64,000 nucleotides of DNA from Cocos nucifera (GCA_006176705.1 QRFJ01000477.1:782214-846213), one strand, 5' to 3'. Shown: positions 22,603 through 35,895, counted from the stretch's first letter. The notes: generated by a model from the sequence alone, not told the origin. Made by a program: numbers and translations.

Positions 22603-24262
22603 GTTCCATGGATTGTGAGACTTCGATTCGTCGGAGGATAAGGTTGCCAGTTTGAAACTCTTTGGCTTTGATCCGAGCATTGTAGTATCTTGCCACTCTC
22701 TAGCGATAAGCAGTCATTCTATGGTAGCATGCTTCCTGCTTTCCTTAATTAAGTTGAGGTTAGCTCGAAGCCACATCGGGTTGATGTCTTCTTTATACTC
22801 CTTGATTCTGAGGGAAGGAAGTCCAACTTCAATAGATATGATCACTTCTACTTCTAATGCCAAATTAAAGGGAGTTTCACTAGTAGGAATCCTTTGGATG
22901 GTCCGATAAGCCCAGAGCATGTGATGAAGCTTGTCTGTCCATGACCTCCCTGTCCAGTCTAGTCTGGCCTTTAAGCCTTGTAGGAGAGTCCTGTTAGTGA
23001 CTTCCACTTCTTCATTCGCCTGTAGGTGATCCATTGAGGTGAAGCACTATTCTATCCTGTGGTCTTCACCAAACTCATAAAGTTGAGTACTGTTGAATTA
23101 TTTATCATTGATAGAGATCAACACTTTGTGAAGACATATTGGTAGATAATTGATTTTCATATGAAGTCTTTGACTTTTACTTCAGTGATGCAGGCTAAAG
23201 GCTCGGCTTCGATCCATTTCGTAAAGTATTCAATGGATACCAAAAGGAACTTTCATTGGTTTGAGGCTCGAACAAAAGAGCCTAGGATGTCCAACCCCCA
23301 CTGGACAAATGGCCATGGAGCTTCGATAAGAGTCAAAAATGTTGTCAGTTGATGCTGGACTCTGGCATTCTATTGACATTGTTCGCACCTTCTGATAAAA
23401 CTTTATGCATTCTACCATATTGTGGGCTAATAGTAGCCTTGCCGAAGAATCTTACAAGATAAGAACCTACCCCCAATGTGACTTTCATGGATTTCTTCAT
23501 GGACTTATCGTAGGGCATTGTCAGCTTCAGATGGACATAGGCACTTCAGGAGAGGCAGAGAGAAAGACCACTTGTATAATTCATTATTATATAATATATA
23601 TCGAGCGGCCTTGTTCCTTATCTTTCGAGCTTCTTTTCAATGGAACGGTAATTCATCCAATCTTAGATACTTCAAGAGACGATCTATCCAGCTGGGCTCT
23701 TCATCGATTTGCTGAACAGCAGTTGGCTCCTCTAAGCTCGAGGTCTTTAAGATCTTGAAATAAGTCTCTTTCTTTAGGTTGGCGGGCAATGATGATGCCA
23801 ACTTGGACAAGGCATTTGCTCTAGCATTTTGTATCTTAGAAACCTATTGAATATCAAAACTTTGAAAGGATGAGATCGGATCTTTTACCTTTTAAACATA
23901 TTTTTTTATATTTTTCTCTCAAGCCTTGTATTCGCCTCTAATTTATTCGACCATCAGTTAAGAATCACTGAAGACCTACAGGTGCTAGGCCCCAGCTTCT
24001 CTGACAATTTTAAGGTCAGCAATTAGAGCTTCATATTCCACTTCATTATTAATAGTCAAAAATTCAAAGCGCAGGGTGTATGCAGTTACATCTCCTTCAG
24101 GTCTGGCCAATATGAGTCCAGTCCCTGATCCTAATAAATTTGATGTGCCATCCACATGCAGGGTCCATAGTTCTTTGGAGTTTTATCCCAGGTTTTCATC
24201 ATTTTTTGAATTTATGGGGTCTTCTGATCTTTCTCTAACATCTCCCTCTTCTAGGCTTTCTT
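22603..24262 (-). pseudogene. Ty3 host: second RNase H and integrase
   Basis: From right to left the minus strand gives WTLHVDGTSN...GSGTGLILARPEGD (about 24170-24040), an RNase H-like domain of the extra type found in Tat elements, then EYEALIADLK. Integrase follows, with a catalytic-Asp region near 23290 (GVGHPRLF in one frame; LDILGSF in the correct frame), FTKWIEAEPLA and, at 22714-23034, EVTNRTLLQGLKARLD...HHMLWAYRT...TPFNLA with GLPSLR. Several frames and stops are involved. It is cut at 24262 by the copia element at 24263-31983. Confidence 0.88.
24258..24262. repeat. Target site duplication TTCTT (left) of the plus-strand copia relative
   Basis: TTCTT directly before the LTR start at 24263; the partner is at 31984-31988. 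Confidence 0.9.
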
Positions 24263-26542
24263 TGTTAGATGAGTGCCCTAGAAGCCAGATTGACCAATAC
24301 CTATAAAATACTTTCTAGAGGTATTTTTATAATTTTGACTAAAATTAATAAAAAAAGTTATTTTCTATTATATTATATATTTAAAGTGTCTGTGATACAT
24401 CCTTTGAGTTAACAGGCATGATAATGCATATTTTCAAGAGTTAAAAATTTAAGGCATGTGTTATCATAATTAACTTATAAATTACTTTCGATCGTAGGAT
24501 CATCATGAGGATAGTGATCGATCTGGAAGATCAGTATATGATCGCTTTCTTAGGATAGATAAGTCTTAAGTTTATGGTATAGAGACATCAGAGTGAGAGT
24601 ATAGGTACTTATTGAGAATGAGGATACTAAGCATGACCACCTCGAGCAATCATAAGGAAGTCTATCTTCTCGTCGATAACTAGCTCGATGCTGCAGTTCT
24701 GCATTTAGTTCTTTGACCTGAGGTGCATCGATAGTTCATCTTAAGTATGTTATAGTTTGACTATATCATAACACAGTCTTCTAGCCATTTGAAATCCTAT
24801 GGTGTATGTTAGCTATAGCATGTTTATTGTAGGAATTGGATCGTATCAATAGGGGATCTATCAATCTTGGTAGAAAAGAAGCAGCCCTATGATAATCATG
24901 AGATCGAGTTCTTAAGCCCATGGCCAAGGTAGTGTGAATTAATAGGAAAGAGTTTTTATTAGGATTTCACATCGGACTCGAATTGAATGATTTATTCATA
25001 TGATAGGTGTTAGGTCTGACAAGTTCACCTTAACTTTGATCCTATTGAGGTTCATGATAGAGAAACCCAATCACACAGATAGCTGCACTAAGAGATTCAT
25101 ATTTGATTCTGATGGATTGTCACCATGTATTGCTAGGTATCATTGGTAGATTTTGGGACTAATTAGAATTATCTTGATGATTGACAATTCTAATTGGATG
25201 AATCAAAAGAGTTCTGGTCTATCGAAAGGTGTTTCAATAATATCGATGATGGAGATCGCAACATGTCTCATTACCATAAAGAACTGAACCTAACTAGGTC
25301 ACACAAATAAGAGTTTGGATTTAGATGTCATCAATTGCGCTAATTTAGTTCGATTAATTTGGATTAAATCCAATCAGGTTCAAAAAAATTATGCTAGCAT
25401 ACGATTGAGCCTGACTTTCTCCTTCTATTGACTATCTAGTTCATCTCGACTGAATCAAATTAGATTTAGCTCATCCAAAAATCCTATATAGATTTATCCT
25501 GATCTGACTGAAGCTTGTCCAGGTCAAATCGAAGCTTGTCCTGACCATTTCAGGCCTTGTCTTAATCCCATCAGATGGGAATAGGACAAGACCTGCTTTT
25601 GCAGGAAATAAGGGAGAGGGATGTGTGCCCCGTGGAGATTTTCTAAGGGTGTGCTCCCCATGGTATTTTTTGCATGGAGAGATGGGCACACACCCTCTTT
25701 GATCATGCACCCCATATGGATAAGGATGGAGACATCCCATTTAAATGGGATTTGACTGGGTCAAAGGTTTTTTATTAGATCAAAACTCTAGGAGATTAAC
25801 CTCTATGCCAAAGCCCTCTTATCATAAATTTTTGTTGTCTTTTTACATGCAATTTTGTATGATAAAATTGAGTGAAAAATCTAAAGATGGTGTGAAAATC
25901 AAGGGAGAGTCCTTTTGCATGTTGGCTTTGACCTGTTCAAAGTTAGATGCTAAGAGTCTCTAGGTTTTGTCTATAAATAAAACCTGTGCCAAAGTGTTTG
26001 GCATTCCTATTAGCCCATGCCTAGGTGCTGCCTCTCCCTTCATCTCCCATGCCTCCATTGCTGATCCTCTCCCTCTTCTCCATGCCTAAGGTGCTAGGCA
26101 AAATCATTTTCAAAAGTTGAAGGCTGCTGGCGCAAAGATCAGTTTGAGACGATCTTGTTTGTGAGACGAACGCGTAGCCATTGAAGATCAGTTTGAAAGC
26201 TCTATAGATCAATTTCAGATCTAATCTTTTGAGATCAGATTCAAAAAGAGAGGACTTCTAGATCTAACCTGAGTGGACTTCGATGGAGGCCGGGCATATG
26301 CGTGGCTAGCATCAGATCCTTGAAGTGCTGTCAGATCATCAATAGGATAAATAGTTTATCCAACAAGATAAAATTAGATTTTACTAGTTTTAATTTAATT
26401 TTAGATTTTGTAATTAGATCATTCCAATCAGATTTGAGAACTCTCAAATTTGATTAGATGTTAAGAAAAAATTTTTAAAATTTTGCTTTAGATCTGATCA
26501 GATCATATCGATCCTGCAGTAGGAAAACTTGGTTTTTCTTCA
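24263..26542 (+). repeat. 5' LTR of the plus-strand copia relative
   Basis: Begins TGTTAGATGAGTGCCC and ends TTTTTCTTCA. It is similar over its length to the reverse complement of 5638-7914. The TATA box CTATAAATAA is at 25971-25980. Confidence 0.92.
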
Positions 26543-26544
26543 AC

Positions 26545-26557
26545 TGATATTAGTGCT
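26545..26557 (+). promoter_or_regulatory. Decayed primer binding site
   Basis: TGATATTAGTGCT stands two bases after the LTR where intact copies have TGGTATCAGAGCC. The changes include G-to-A and C-to-T transitions, so priming by initiator tRNA-Met would be poor. Confidence 0.8.
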
Positions 26558-28249
26558 GCATTTGCAGTTCTTTAGATCTAGTTTTGATTGATCTAATTTT
26601 ATTTTTTATGATCTGATGTATTTAATTTTAGATGTTACATAAGATGTAATCAAATCTGAAATTAGTAGATCTATAAATTTTTTTTCATTTATGTGATATA
26701 TGTAATGCATGTCTAGACTAGTTTTATGATCTATGCCATGAATAGTCTAGATTAAAATTTTTTATGATATGATCATTTAAAATTTTATTTTTAGATATTA
26801 CATTAGGTATAATTAGATTTAAAACATGCATGTATTTATTTAATTTTTATACATGAGTGTGTACAAGGCATGTATAGTTTAGATCTTAAAACGTATAAGT
26901 ATTATATGTAGTAGATCAAACTATTTTGTAGTATACTTTATATTTTTGATTAAGGCATTCTCCTTGGCCGTCCGATCATAAGAGTAAGAAGGGTTTATAG
27001 CCTATTCGATGGGGTGCTTTTATGGCATGTAGGGATGCTGCGCGTTTGTTCTTAATCAGAAATCAAAATTTACTTTTCTGCAAAATTATAGATCCTAAAA
27101 TCCTAGAATCTTTGATGCATATTTTATTTGTAAACCCTTGGACTTAATTAAGAATTAAGTTTATAAAATTAATTAGGTCTAAAATTATAAATTTTTAAAT
27201 CTAAGACACCTTCATAAAACATGGGTTTGGGTATGGATAGCTCAGTTAGGTCAAGCAGTTGATCAAACTAAATCAAGAGTTGGTTAGGTGGGATCAAAAG
27301 TGCTTAGATTTGATTAGCCCATTAGATGTAAGTCTTGATCAAGGTCGACTCACAGTCACATATGGTTGACCACTTTAAGACCTAATTTGGCTCCGTAGTT
27401 CAAGCCTTAGATTGTAGTCTAACCAAATTGGTTCTGGTTTGATAATTTGGTGTCTAAGATAAGTTTGGCAGATACGATCGACTGATTTTTAATTGGGAGC
27501 TACTTGCCCTGAATGTATTCATGATGAGTTAATGGCATATACCTCCCATCGATCTCACTTACCTAGCTATTTGGGTCGACCCAATTCTGGTTTAAGGTGG
27601 CTAACGATTTGAGCTAATCCATGCTACTAGGTTAGTCATAATCCTTATGACTAAGTCTAAGAGATTTAAATCAAATCTTCCTGAAAAAATATTAAATCAT
27701 AGGTCTTCCACCATTGAAAATGTGTAGGCCCTTTCTAGGATTGATTGATCTCGGCTGGATACAGTGGTTCAGTTGCATCGAAAAGATGCAACCACATCTA
27801 TTAGGCATTAGATGCTATGGATTGGAGGATGGGTTGGGCTCAATATTTTGAATATGATAAGAATCACAATAAAAAATCTAGTTCATGCAAATGGTGGGTC
27901 TAACTTAACTAAAGAGTGGAGTAATATTTCGGGCATAGTGAGCTTCATGAATTAGAGACCAAGTTTGGATGCACCATATTTGTAGAAATATTGGATAAGA
28001 GTTATCCACTCATTAGCTAACCCAATATCATCAATAACTATTAGGTGAGGTGGTGATCCAGTTGTGGGACCGTACCATCCATTAAAAGTTATTAATTATA
28101 GAGACTTTTGCATCTCTGCTAAGGAAGTGTAGGGATCTGAAAAAATAGTAAAAGCCTAAATTTATTTAAAAAATAAAATCTCTAAATAAATTGGTTAAGT
28201 CAAATTACAAGTCTAACTAGAAACTTTAACTCTCTATAGAAAAATATCT
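26558..28249 (+). other. Leader of the plus-strand copia relative
   Basis: Non-coding. It is alignable with the reverse complement of 3763-5622 throughout, for example the gattaaggcattctccttgg block near 26950 and the gttgggctcaatattttg block near 27830. Confidence 0.75.
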
Positions 28250-28634
28250 GTGTCAAATCTTCTAGCTCGAATCCTAGATACCCATAAACTGATCGGATCC
28301 AATTACAAGGATTGGCTCCAGAACTTAAAAATTATTTTGAGTTTTGAGAAGCTGTCCTATGTATTGGATCAGGAACTTTCCACTTTGTCAGCCCATCTGA
28401 TCGTTGATCAGAGAGCGACTCATGAGAAATGGTCTGATTATGATAATAAGGTTAGGTGCTACATGTTGGGCTCAATGCCAGATGAGTTACAACACCAACA
28501 TGAAGACATTAGGATTGCTTGTCAAATGTTGGCTCACCTGCTAGAATTGTTTGATGAATAGAGTCATGCGGCGCATTATCAAGTCTTAAGGAGATTTTTC
28601 AAAGCATAGATGCGTGATGGATAGTCAGTCCAAG
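28250..28634 (+). pseudogene. Copia gag fragment
   Basis: About 100 codons match the gag start of copies 1 and 2 (LLARILDTHKL, YKDWLQNLKIIL, DELQHQHEDI). The ATG used in copy 1 is ATA here. At the site where copies 1 and 2 share a TGA, this copy has Arg (AGA). The gag reading stops after SVQDH at about 28634, where the sequence jumps into RT (NDVIK...). Confidence 0.85.
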
Positions 28635-29705
28635 ATCACTGAATGATGTGATCAAATCATTTAGTTTTATCAAAAATGAAGAGGAGCCCTGTGTTTTTAA
28701 AAAGATCAATGGGAGTGCTATTATCTTTCTCATACTGTACGTGGATGACATCCTCTTAATTGATAATGATATTTTCATGTTGATCTCGATCAAAGTGTGA
28801 TTATCAAAAGAGTTTTCTATGAAAGACTTAGGAGAAGCATCCTTTATTTTAGGGATTAAAGTTTATAGGGATAGACTGAAGAGGATGCTGGGCCTCTCAT
28901 AGAAGTGTACATAAAGAAAATGCTGAAGAGGTTCAGCATGGAAACTCCAAGAGGGGACTAGTGCCCTTCAGACATGGCATTCATCTCTCCAAAAAAATGT
29001 GCCCCAATACACCTGAGGAGATTGAATGCATGAGTAGAATCCCTTATGCTTTGATAATAGGAAGCCTTATGTACACCATGCTATGTACATGACCTGATAT
29101 CACTCATGCTGTGAGTGTCACGAGCAGGTATTAGTCGAATCCAAGCAAAGAGCACTAGACTTCTGTGAAGTATATCCTTAAGTACTTGAGCAGGACTAAA
29201 AATATATTTCTGATCTTTGGTAATGGAGAACTCCAAGTCCAGGGATATACACACTCAGACTTTATGTTTGATGTAGATGGTCGAAAGTCAACATCTGGTA
29301 GTCAATTTTTATACAATGGTGGTGCTGTAAGCTGGAAGAATCCCAAGCAGACCGTGATAGAAGATTTTATCATGGAAGCAGAATATATCATTGCCTCAGA
29401 AGTTGTGAAGGAGGCATTCTAGTTCAAGAAGTTCAGTACAGAGCTCAGAGTGAAGCCATCAGATGCTATCCCTCTAACTGTGATAATAATAACACCATAG
29501 CCCTATCTAAGGAGCCGAGGTCTCACCAGAAGTCCAAGTACATTGAGCAATGGTATCACCTCATTTGCGATTATCTCAGGAAGGGATATGTCGAGATCAA
29601 GAGAGTCGACACCATAGACAATGCGGCTAACCTGTTGAGCCAGCAAAAGATCAAAGCCTACTTTAAGAAGATGGGACTTAAATTTATAGCCAATTGGTTT
29701 TAGGT
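28635..29705 (+). pseudogene. Copia RT C-terminal part and RNase H fragment
   Basis: It starts at the deletion junction with the RT block FIKNEEEPCVFK, then YVDD at 28738-28749 and FSMKDLGEASFILGIKVY. After frameshifts it continues into SDFMFDVDGRKSTSGSQF and the RNase H end. Several stops and small deletions are present. RT fingers and palm upstream of NDVIK are absent. Confidence 0.88.
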
Positions 29706-29717
29706 CAAGTGAAAGTT

Positions 29718-31983
29718 TGTTAGATGAGTGCCCTAGAAGCCAGATTAATCGATACATGTAAAATACTTTCTAGGAGTATTTTTATAATTTTGACTAAAAT
29801 TAATAAAAATAATTATTTTCTATCACATTGTGTATTTAAAGTATCTGTAATACATTCTTTGAGTTAATGTGCATAATAATGCATATTTTCAAGAGTTAAA
29901 AATTTAAAGCATATGTTATCATAATTAACTTATAAATTACTTTTGATCGTAGGATCATTACGAGAATAGTGATCGATCCCAAAGATCGATGTATGATCAC
30001 TTTCTTAGGATAGATGAGTCCTGCATCTATGGAGTGGAGACACCAAAGCAAGAGTACAAGTACTCATTGAGAACGAGGGCACTAAGCACGACCACCTCAA
30101 GCAGTCATAAGGAAGTCTACCTTCTCATCAATGACTAGCTTGATCCTATAGTTGTATGTCTAGTTCTTTGATCTGAGATGTATCAGCAGTTCATCTTGAG
30201 TGTGTTATAGTTTGACTATACCATAACTCGATCTTCTAGCCTTTTGGAATTTTGAGGTTTATGTTGACTATAGCACGTTCATTATAGGAATTGGATCACA
30301 CTAATAGAAGATCTATCAACCTCGGTAGAGGAGGAGTAGTCCTATGATGATCATGAGATCGAGTCCTTAAGTCCATAGCCATGGCAGTGTAAATTGATAG
30401 AAAGGAGTTTCTATTAGGATTTCACATCGGACTCGAATCGAATGATTTATTCATATGACAGATGTTAGGACTGATGAGTTCACATTGACCTTGATCCTAT
30501 CGAGGTTCATGATAGAGGAACCCAATCATACAGGTAGCTGCATTGAGAGGTTTGTATTTAGTTCTAATGGATTACCATCATATACTACTAAGTATTACTG
30601 ATGGATTTTGGGATCAATTAGAATTATCTTGATGATCAATGATTCTAATTAGGTAAATTAGAAGAGTTTTGGTCAATCGAAAGATATTTTGATGATGTCG
30701 ATGATGAAAATTATGACATATCTCATTTTCATATAGAACTGAACCTAACTAGATCATACAAATAAGGATTTGGAACTGGATGTCATCAATTAGGCTAACC
30801 CAGTTTGATTGATTTGGATTAGATCTAATCAGGTTCAAGAAAATCATGCTAGCACACGATTTAGCCTGACTTTCTCCTTCTATTGACTATCTGGTTCATC
30901 TCGACTAAGTTAAATTGGATTTGGATCATCCAAAAATCCTGTATGGGCTTATCTTGGTCTAATTGAAGCTTGTCTAGGTTAGATCGAGGCTTGTCCTGAC
31001 CATTTCAAGCCTTGTCTTAATCTCATCAGATGGAAACAGGACAAGACCTACTTTTGCAGGAAAGAAGGGAGAGGGGCGTGCACACCCTAGAGATTTTCTA
31101 GGGGATTGCACCCCCTAGTATTTTTTGCATGGAGAGATGGGCACACGCCCCCTTAGGTCGTGCACCCCACATGGATATGGGTGGGGGCATCCCATCCAAA
31201 TGGGATTTGACTGGGTCAAAGGTTTTTTATTAGATCAAAACTCTAGGAGATTAACCTCTGTGCCAAAGCCCTCTTATCCTAAATTTTTGGTGCCTTTTTC
31301 CATGCAATTTTGTGCGACAAAATTGAGTGGAAAATCTAAAGATGGCATGAAATTCAAGGGAGAGTCCTTCTGCATGTTGGCTTTGACCTGTTCAAAGTTA
31401 GATGCTAAGGGACTCTAGGTTTTATCTATAAATAACCCATGTGCCAAAGTGTTTGGCATTTCTATTAGCCCATGCCCAGGTGCTGCATCTCCCTCCATCT
31501 TCCATGCCTCCATTGTTGATCCTCTCCCTCTTCTCCATGCCCAAGGTGCTGGGTGAAATCATCTTCAAAAGTCGAAGGCTGCGGGCGCAAAGATCAATTC
31601 GAGATGACCTTGCTCGTGAGACGAACATGCAGCCATCGAAGATTAGTTCAAAGGCTTTACAAATCAATTTCAGATCTGATCTTTTGAGATCAGATCTAGA
31701 AGGAGAGGATTTTCAAATCTAACCTGAGTGGACTTTGGTAGAGGTCGGGCACGTGCACTGCTAGCATCAGATCCTTGAAGTGCTGTCAAATCATCAGCAA
31801 GATAAATAGTTTACCCAACAAGGTAACATCAGATGTTACTAGTTTTAATTTAATTTTAGATTTTGTAATCAGATCAAAAAACTCTCAGATCTGATCAGAT
31901 CTTAAGAAAAAAATTTTAAAATTCTACTTTAGATATGATCAGATCTAATCAATCCTGCGGCAGGAAAACTAAATTTTCTTTCA
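29718..31983 (+). repeat. 3' LTR of the plus-strand copia relative
   Basis: Begins TGTTAGATGAGTGCCC directly after a purine-rich run (aagtgaaagt, a decayed polypurine tract, about 29706-29717) and ends TTTTCTTTCA. A TATA-like CTATAAATAA is near 31427-31436. TSD TTCTT follows at 31984-31988. Confidence 0.92.
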
Positions 31984-32068
31984 TTCTTTGTCCAGGATGG
32001 TGCATTCAAGGACAAAGTTGGCCAAGATTTAGGACTTGATTGAAGACCTCGATTGGTAATGTATATCC
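31984..32068 (-). pseudogene. Ty3 host: short link before the second RNase H
   Basis: Only 85 bases between two insertions. The minus strand reads a SSIK...ILANFVLECTI-like stretch, the connector between the two RNase H domains in plant Ty3 elements (consensus IKAQALADFVVECTI). It joins 35523-35895 on one side and 24262 on the other when the insertions are removed. Confidence 0.85.
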
Positions 32069-32980
32069 TGTTATGCTTATAGTTGCTCGGAGCCACAGTC
32101 GTAGATCCGATCTCTTGCATGATCCTAAATGTTAATCCAGCAAACTGAAGAAGATCTAAGAAAGAAGAGAGAAGGTGATAGAGTCTAGGGTTTTAGCATT
32201 AGAACCAAAAAGTAAAGAAGAGAGTTAAGGAGAAAAACTCAATCGTATTCCACTCTTATTGTAAAAGTTATAATGCCCAAGTTTATATACCCTAAGGTTC
32301 CCACATGAACCCTAATAAACCCTAACTTAAAAACATTCTTAGGCTAACCAATACATGAAAGAACTCACCGAGCCCATGTACACCCATATCTCACATGCTC
32401 ATCCCCTGGATCCAAATCCGACCCATACATGAGTTTGCCCCTTTAACAATTCTCAAACCAAACCTTAAGACCCTTAGGATAAGTTCCTATCCTAGCTCTA
32501 AACAGACTCCCACGTAACTCTACCCATGCACTGAGCCGACTTAGTCTCTGCACGAAGCCAGCTAATCTGAGACTAGATCGACTTAGTTTCAGACTGAGCT
32601 GACTCAGTTGCATACGGTGCCTATAGCCCTGAATGTATATCTTTTTGTTTAGCCTATCCTTTGAGCCTTAGTCGACCCAATTTCTGACTGAGCCAACTAA
32701 CCTGTAGAAGAAGCCCTTCTCTATAGTCTTCATGTCTTTGCTTTGATTCATTGCTCCACCTAGTATCCTAAGTCTTCGAAGCACCAACCAAGCCCCTCAA
32801 GATCCTCAACACCTGGATTTCAAGCCCGGGGAGAGCTATACACTGCCTCCACCCTAGGATAACTCCTATCCTAGTCCTAGGACCACACCTATCCTAGAAT
32901 TCTTAGAGCCAATACCCTGGCTCCTTCCATGGCCTCCTAAGGCTTGGGAGCACCACACTAAATCCTATTATCTCCACCTT

Positions 32981-33719
32981 AGTGCACCTAAGCCTTGGCA
33001 TACTTGGTAATATTTTTTTGCATGATCCTTCTATCCCTACATGTACTGACAGCTCCTTGTGCTCACCTTGCCACTGCCATTCTTCTTCAGCTATTGAGCT
33101 CTCTTTGAGGCCTTTGGGATAACCACCTCCACCGCTAAAGATCTTGGCTTGCTCTTCTACACTATCTTTGGAGTTGTAGATATCTTCTGCTTGGCAACTG
33201 CATCAATTATCCTAGACTTTCTTGAAGATCATGCAACATTCTTGTACCAGCACTCGCTGCACACCCTGATGCTCCACCTAACATAGTCCTCTTAGAGCCA
33301 CGCCTATCTTCCAGCATAATCTACTCCACCTAGATCTGTATAGCCCAACACTAGTGCTGGGATATAGCTCCTCCCTCTGCACCTCTCCACTTTGAAGTCG
33401 TGCCACATCTCCCTCCATCTGTGAAGCCACCTCTGTCCGATGCTCCACCTAGAACTAAAGTCCTTCTAATGCTGCAGAAATCGACTCTATCATCGAGTCA
33501 CCTCAGGCCAACAACCCAATGCTGCACTGCTGCACCTCCCACTACACCTCGATCACTATCACTGCTTCTTCGAATCCTCCACACTCTACGGATCCCTCCA
33601 AAGCCATCTTGGATATACTGCACCTTGCAGGCTCCTTCGAGATCACTAAGATGTCATCCAAATCTTCACTCTCAGTGACTAAACTAATGGAATCCAACTT
33701 TTCTCCTTTCTTGCATTTT
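32981..33719. other. Unassigned interior of the short copia element
   Basis: This lies between the gag end and the polypurine tract, where protease, integrase and RT would be. No pol motif is visible in any frame. A plus-strand Pro/Ser-rich open frame (33400-33678) has no family resemblance and is probably chance. Confidence 0.4.
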
Positions 33720-34430
33720 TCTAAAGCAGACACTCCCACTTAAAGTATCCTGCTTCATCACACTTGAAGTATCTCTTGGACTCCTTCCTGCCCCTCTGCT
33801 CGTCCTTCTTCTTTTCTTTTCTTGACCTCTCTAAAACTATGAGACTCTCTTGAAAGATCTTCCTCTTCATCATCCATTCTCGCTGCTCATTGGATCTTAG
33901 CACTAATACGATATCCTCATACACCAATACTCTTTACCATACAGCAACATCGTCACCAACAGATCGAAGCTCCCAAGTACCAAATACAATAGTAATAAAC
34001 TTTTATTCTCCTCTTCAAGATCCACCTCTATATTGAGCAAGTCCATGCTTATTCGATCGAACTACTGAATATGTACCACAACATCCTCGCCCTCCTATAT
34101 CCAAAGGCTATACAGTTGCTTCTTCAGCATCAACTTATTGCACATATTCTTTTTCATATATAACTGGTGTAACCTCGACCATAAACCCTTGGATATCTTC
34201 TCTTCCAACATGCCATACAAAATCTTATTTGCCAGACAAGCCCTAATTATGATGCATGCCTTTTTCTCCAAGGACATCCATATCTTGTTTGTCGTCTCCT
34301 CTGGTCTATCCTCTAAGGCCGAATCCAACCCCATCTAAACCTTCAGATCCTCCATCCTAACTATCCACATCGTGAATCTTTTTTTTCCATCAAACTTTTC
34401 AAATTCTACCTTCAACCCACTGTTCTCCAT
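33720..34430 (-). pseudogene. Copia gag (UBN2 type), damaged
   Basis: ATG at 34430-34428 on the minus strand gives MENSGLKVEFEKFDGKKRF, then after a stop the block EKKACIIIRACLANKILYGM and KGLWSRLHQLYMKK with NKLMLKKQLYSLWI, the usual gag core of plant Tork/Retrofit copia elements. It ends with a degraded zinc knuckle (YFKCDEAGYFKWEC, about 33728-33770), in which the spacing Cys-X2-Cys-X4-His-X4-Cys has lost its first His/Cys pattern. Several stops are present. Confidence 0.85.
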
Positions 34431-35522
34431 GATTAAACCAAATCAAAAAATAGCTAATAGGTAGATTTGGAAATTATCTTGACTAGGAATAGTGGATAGA
34501 GGTCCTTAGATCACTTTCTTCCTCATAAAGTATTGAGAAAACCTTAGATCTAAACCTTATTGCTGGTCTCTACTAAAACCTAATCTTCTTTCTTTTTTAT
34601 GCTCAATCGAGCTCTGATACCAATTATTATGCCTACAATTGCTTAGAGCTACAGTCGTAGATTCGATCTCTTGCATGAATCTAGATGTTAATCTAATAAA
34701 CTGAAGAAGATCTAAGAAAGAAGAGAGAAGAGGATGGAGTCTAGGGTTTTAGGATTGAAACCAGAGAGAAGAGAGTTAAGAAGAAAAGCTCGATTATATT
34801 CCACTCTTATTGTAAAAGTTATAATACCCAAGTTTATATACCCTAGGGTTCCCACATGAATCCAAATAAACACCAACTTAAAAACTTTTCTAGGCTAACC
34901 AATACATGAAAGCACTTACTGAGCCCATGTACACTCATGTCTCATTTGCTCTCATCCCCTGAATCCAAACCTGACCCATACATGAGTTAGCCCCTTTAAG
35001 ACCTCTCAAACCAGACCTTAAGATTCCTAGGATAAGTTCCTATCCTAGCCCCAAATAGACTCTCACAAAACTCTGCCGATGCACTGAGCTAGCTCAGTCT
35101 CAGCACTGAGCTAGCTAACCTGAGACTGGATCGACTCAATTTCAGACTGAGCCAATCCAATTATGTACCATGCCTGCAATCTCGAACACGTACCTTTCTA
35201 TTTGACATATTCTCTAAGACTTAGTCGACTCAGTTTCTGACTAAACCAACTAACCTATAGAAGAAGCCCTTCTCTATAGTCTTCATACCTTGGCTTTGGT
35301 TTCTTACTCCACCTTGTGTCCCAAGTCTCCGAAGTACCAACCAAGTTTCTTAAGATCCTCAACACTTAGACCTCAAGCTAGTGGAGAGCTATACACCATC
35401 TCCACCCTAGGATAACTCCTGTCCTAGCTCTAGGACCGCACCTATTCTAGAATTCCTAAAGCCAACATCTTAGCTTCTTTCATGGCCTCCTAAGGCTTGG
35501 AAGCACCACACCAAATCCTACA

Positions 35523-35890
35523 TATCCAACTTTGAGAGTTCTAGAGCCCACTTTAACTATCTGATCCGAAGTATCTAGATGATATGGTACCATCTTGATT
35601 GGTTGGTCTGTGAGCAGCACCATAGTGTGAGCTTAGAAGTAGGATCAAAGCTTTCTTGCTATGATAACCAATGTGAAAGTCAGCTTCACTAGCTTGGAGT
35701 ATCTAGTTTTCACATCATGAAGAACTTTGCTGGTATAATGGATAGGCTTTTGTATCCATCCTTCTTCTCAAACAAGGACCACACTGATGGCTATCAAAGA
35801 AATAGTGAGGTATAATAGAAGCTCTTTGTCGGACTGAGTCTTAGTGAGCAATGGTGCAGAGCTGAGGTACTACTTTAGCTCTTCAAAGAC
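35523..35890 (-). pseudogene. Ty3 host: RT C-terminus and first RNase H
   Basis: The minus strand reads EVFEELK, a stop, YLSSAPLLTK, then ELLLYLTIS, GWIQKPIHYTSKVL and, before 35523, a VLLTDQPIKMVPY-like region: the RT connection and first RNase H of plant Ty3 elements. It joins 45685-47535 across the copia element at 35896-45684; with one TTCTT removed the codons for Cys-Gln-Glu run straight into Val-Phe-Glu-Glu. Confidence 0.87.
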
Positions 35891-35895
35891 TTCTT

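Larger units (their letters stand above)
24263..31983 (+). mobile_element. Copia element, relative of family A, plus strand, internally deleted
   Basis: The 5' LTR is 24263-26542 (2280 bp) and the 3' LTR 29718-31983 (2266 bp), both TGTTAG...CA, flanked by TTCTT duplications. Between them are a damaged primer site, a leader, a gag start fragment, and then RT and RNase H pieces. By comparison with copies 1 and 2, about 2.3 kb covering the end of gag, protease, integrase and the front of RT is missing. The first 160 bases of the two LTRs differ at roughly one base in ten by eye, so the insertion is old. It sits inside the Ty3 RNase H region. Confidence 0.93.
32069..35522 (-). mobile_element. Short copia element with gag only, TSD TATCC
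   Basis: LTRs are 34625-35522 (5', 898 bp) and 32069-32969 (3', 901 bp), similar along their length. TATCC flanks both sides (32064-32068; 35523-35527). The primer site is TGGTATCAGAGC on the minus strand at 34611-34622 and the polypurine tract AAGGTGGAGAT at 32970-32980. The 1.6-kb interior holds a damaged gag (33720-34430) and about 740 bp of sequence I cannot assign (32981-33719); no RT or integrase is present. TATA boxes GTATATAAAC are at 32281-32291 and 34832-34842 on the minus strand. The LTRs differ at roughly one base in eight near their start by eye. Confidence 0.9.
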
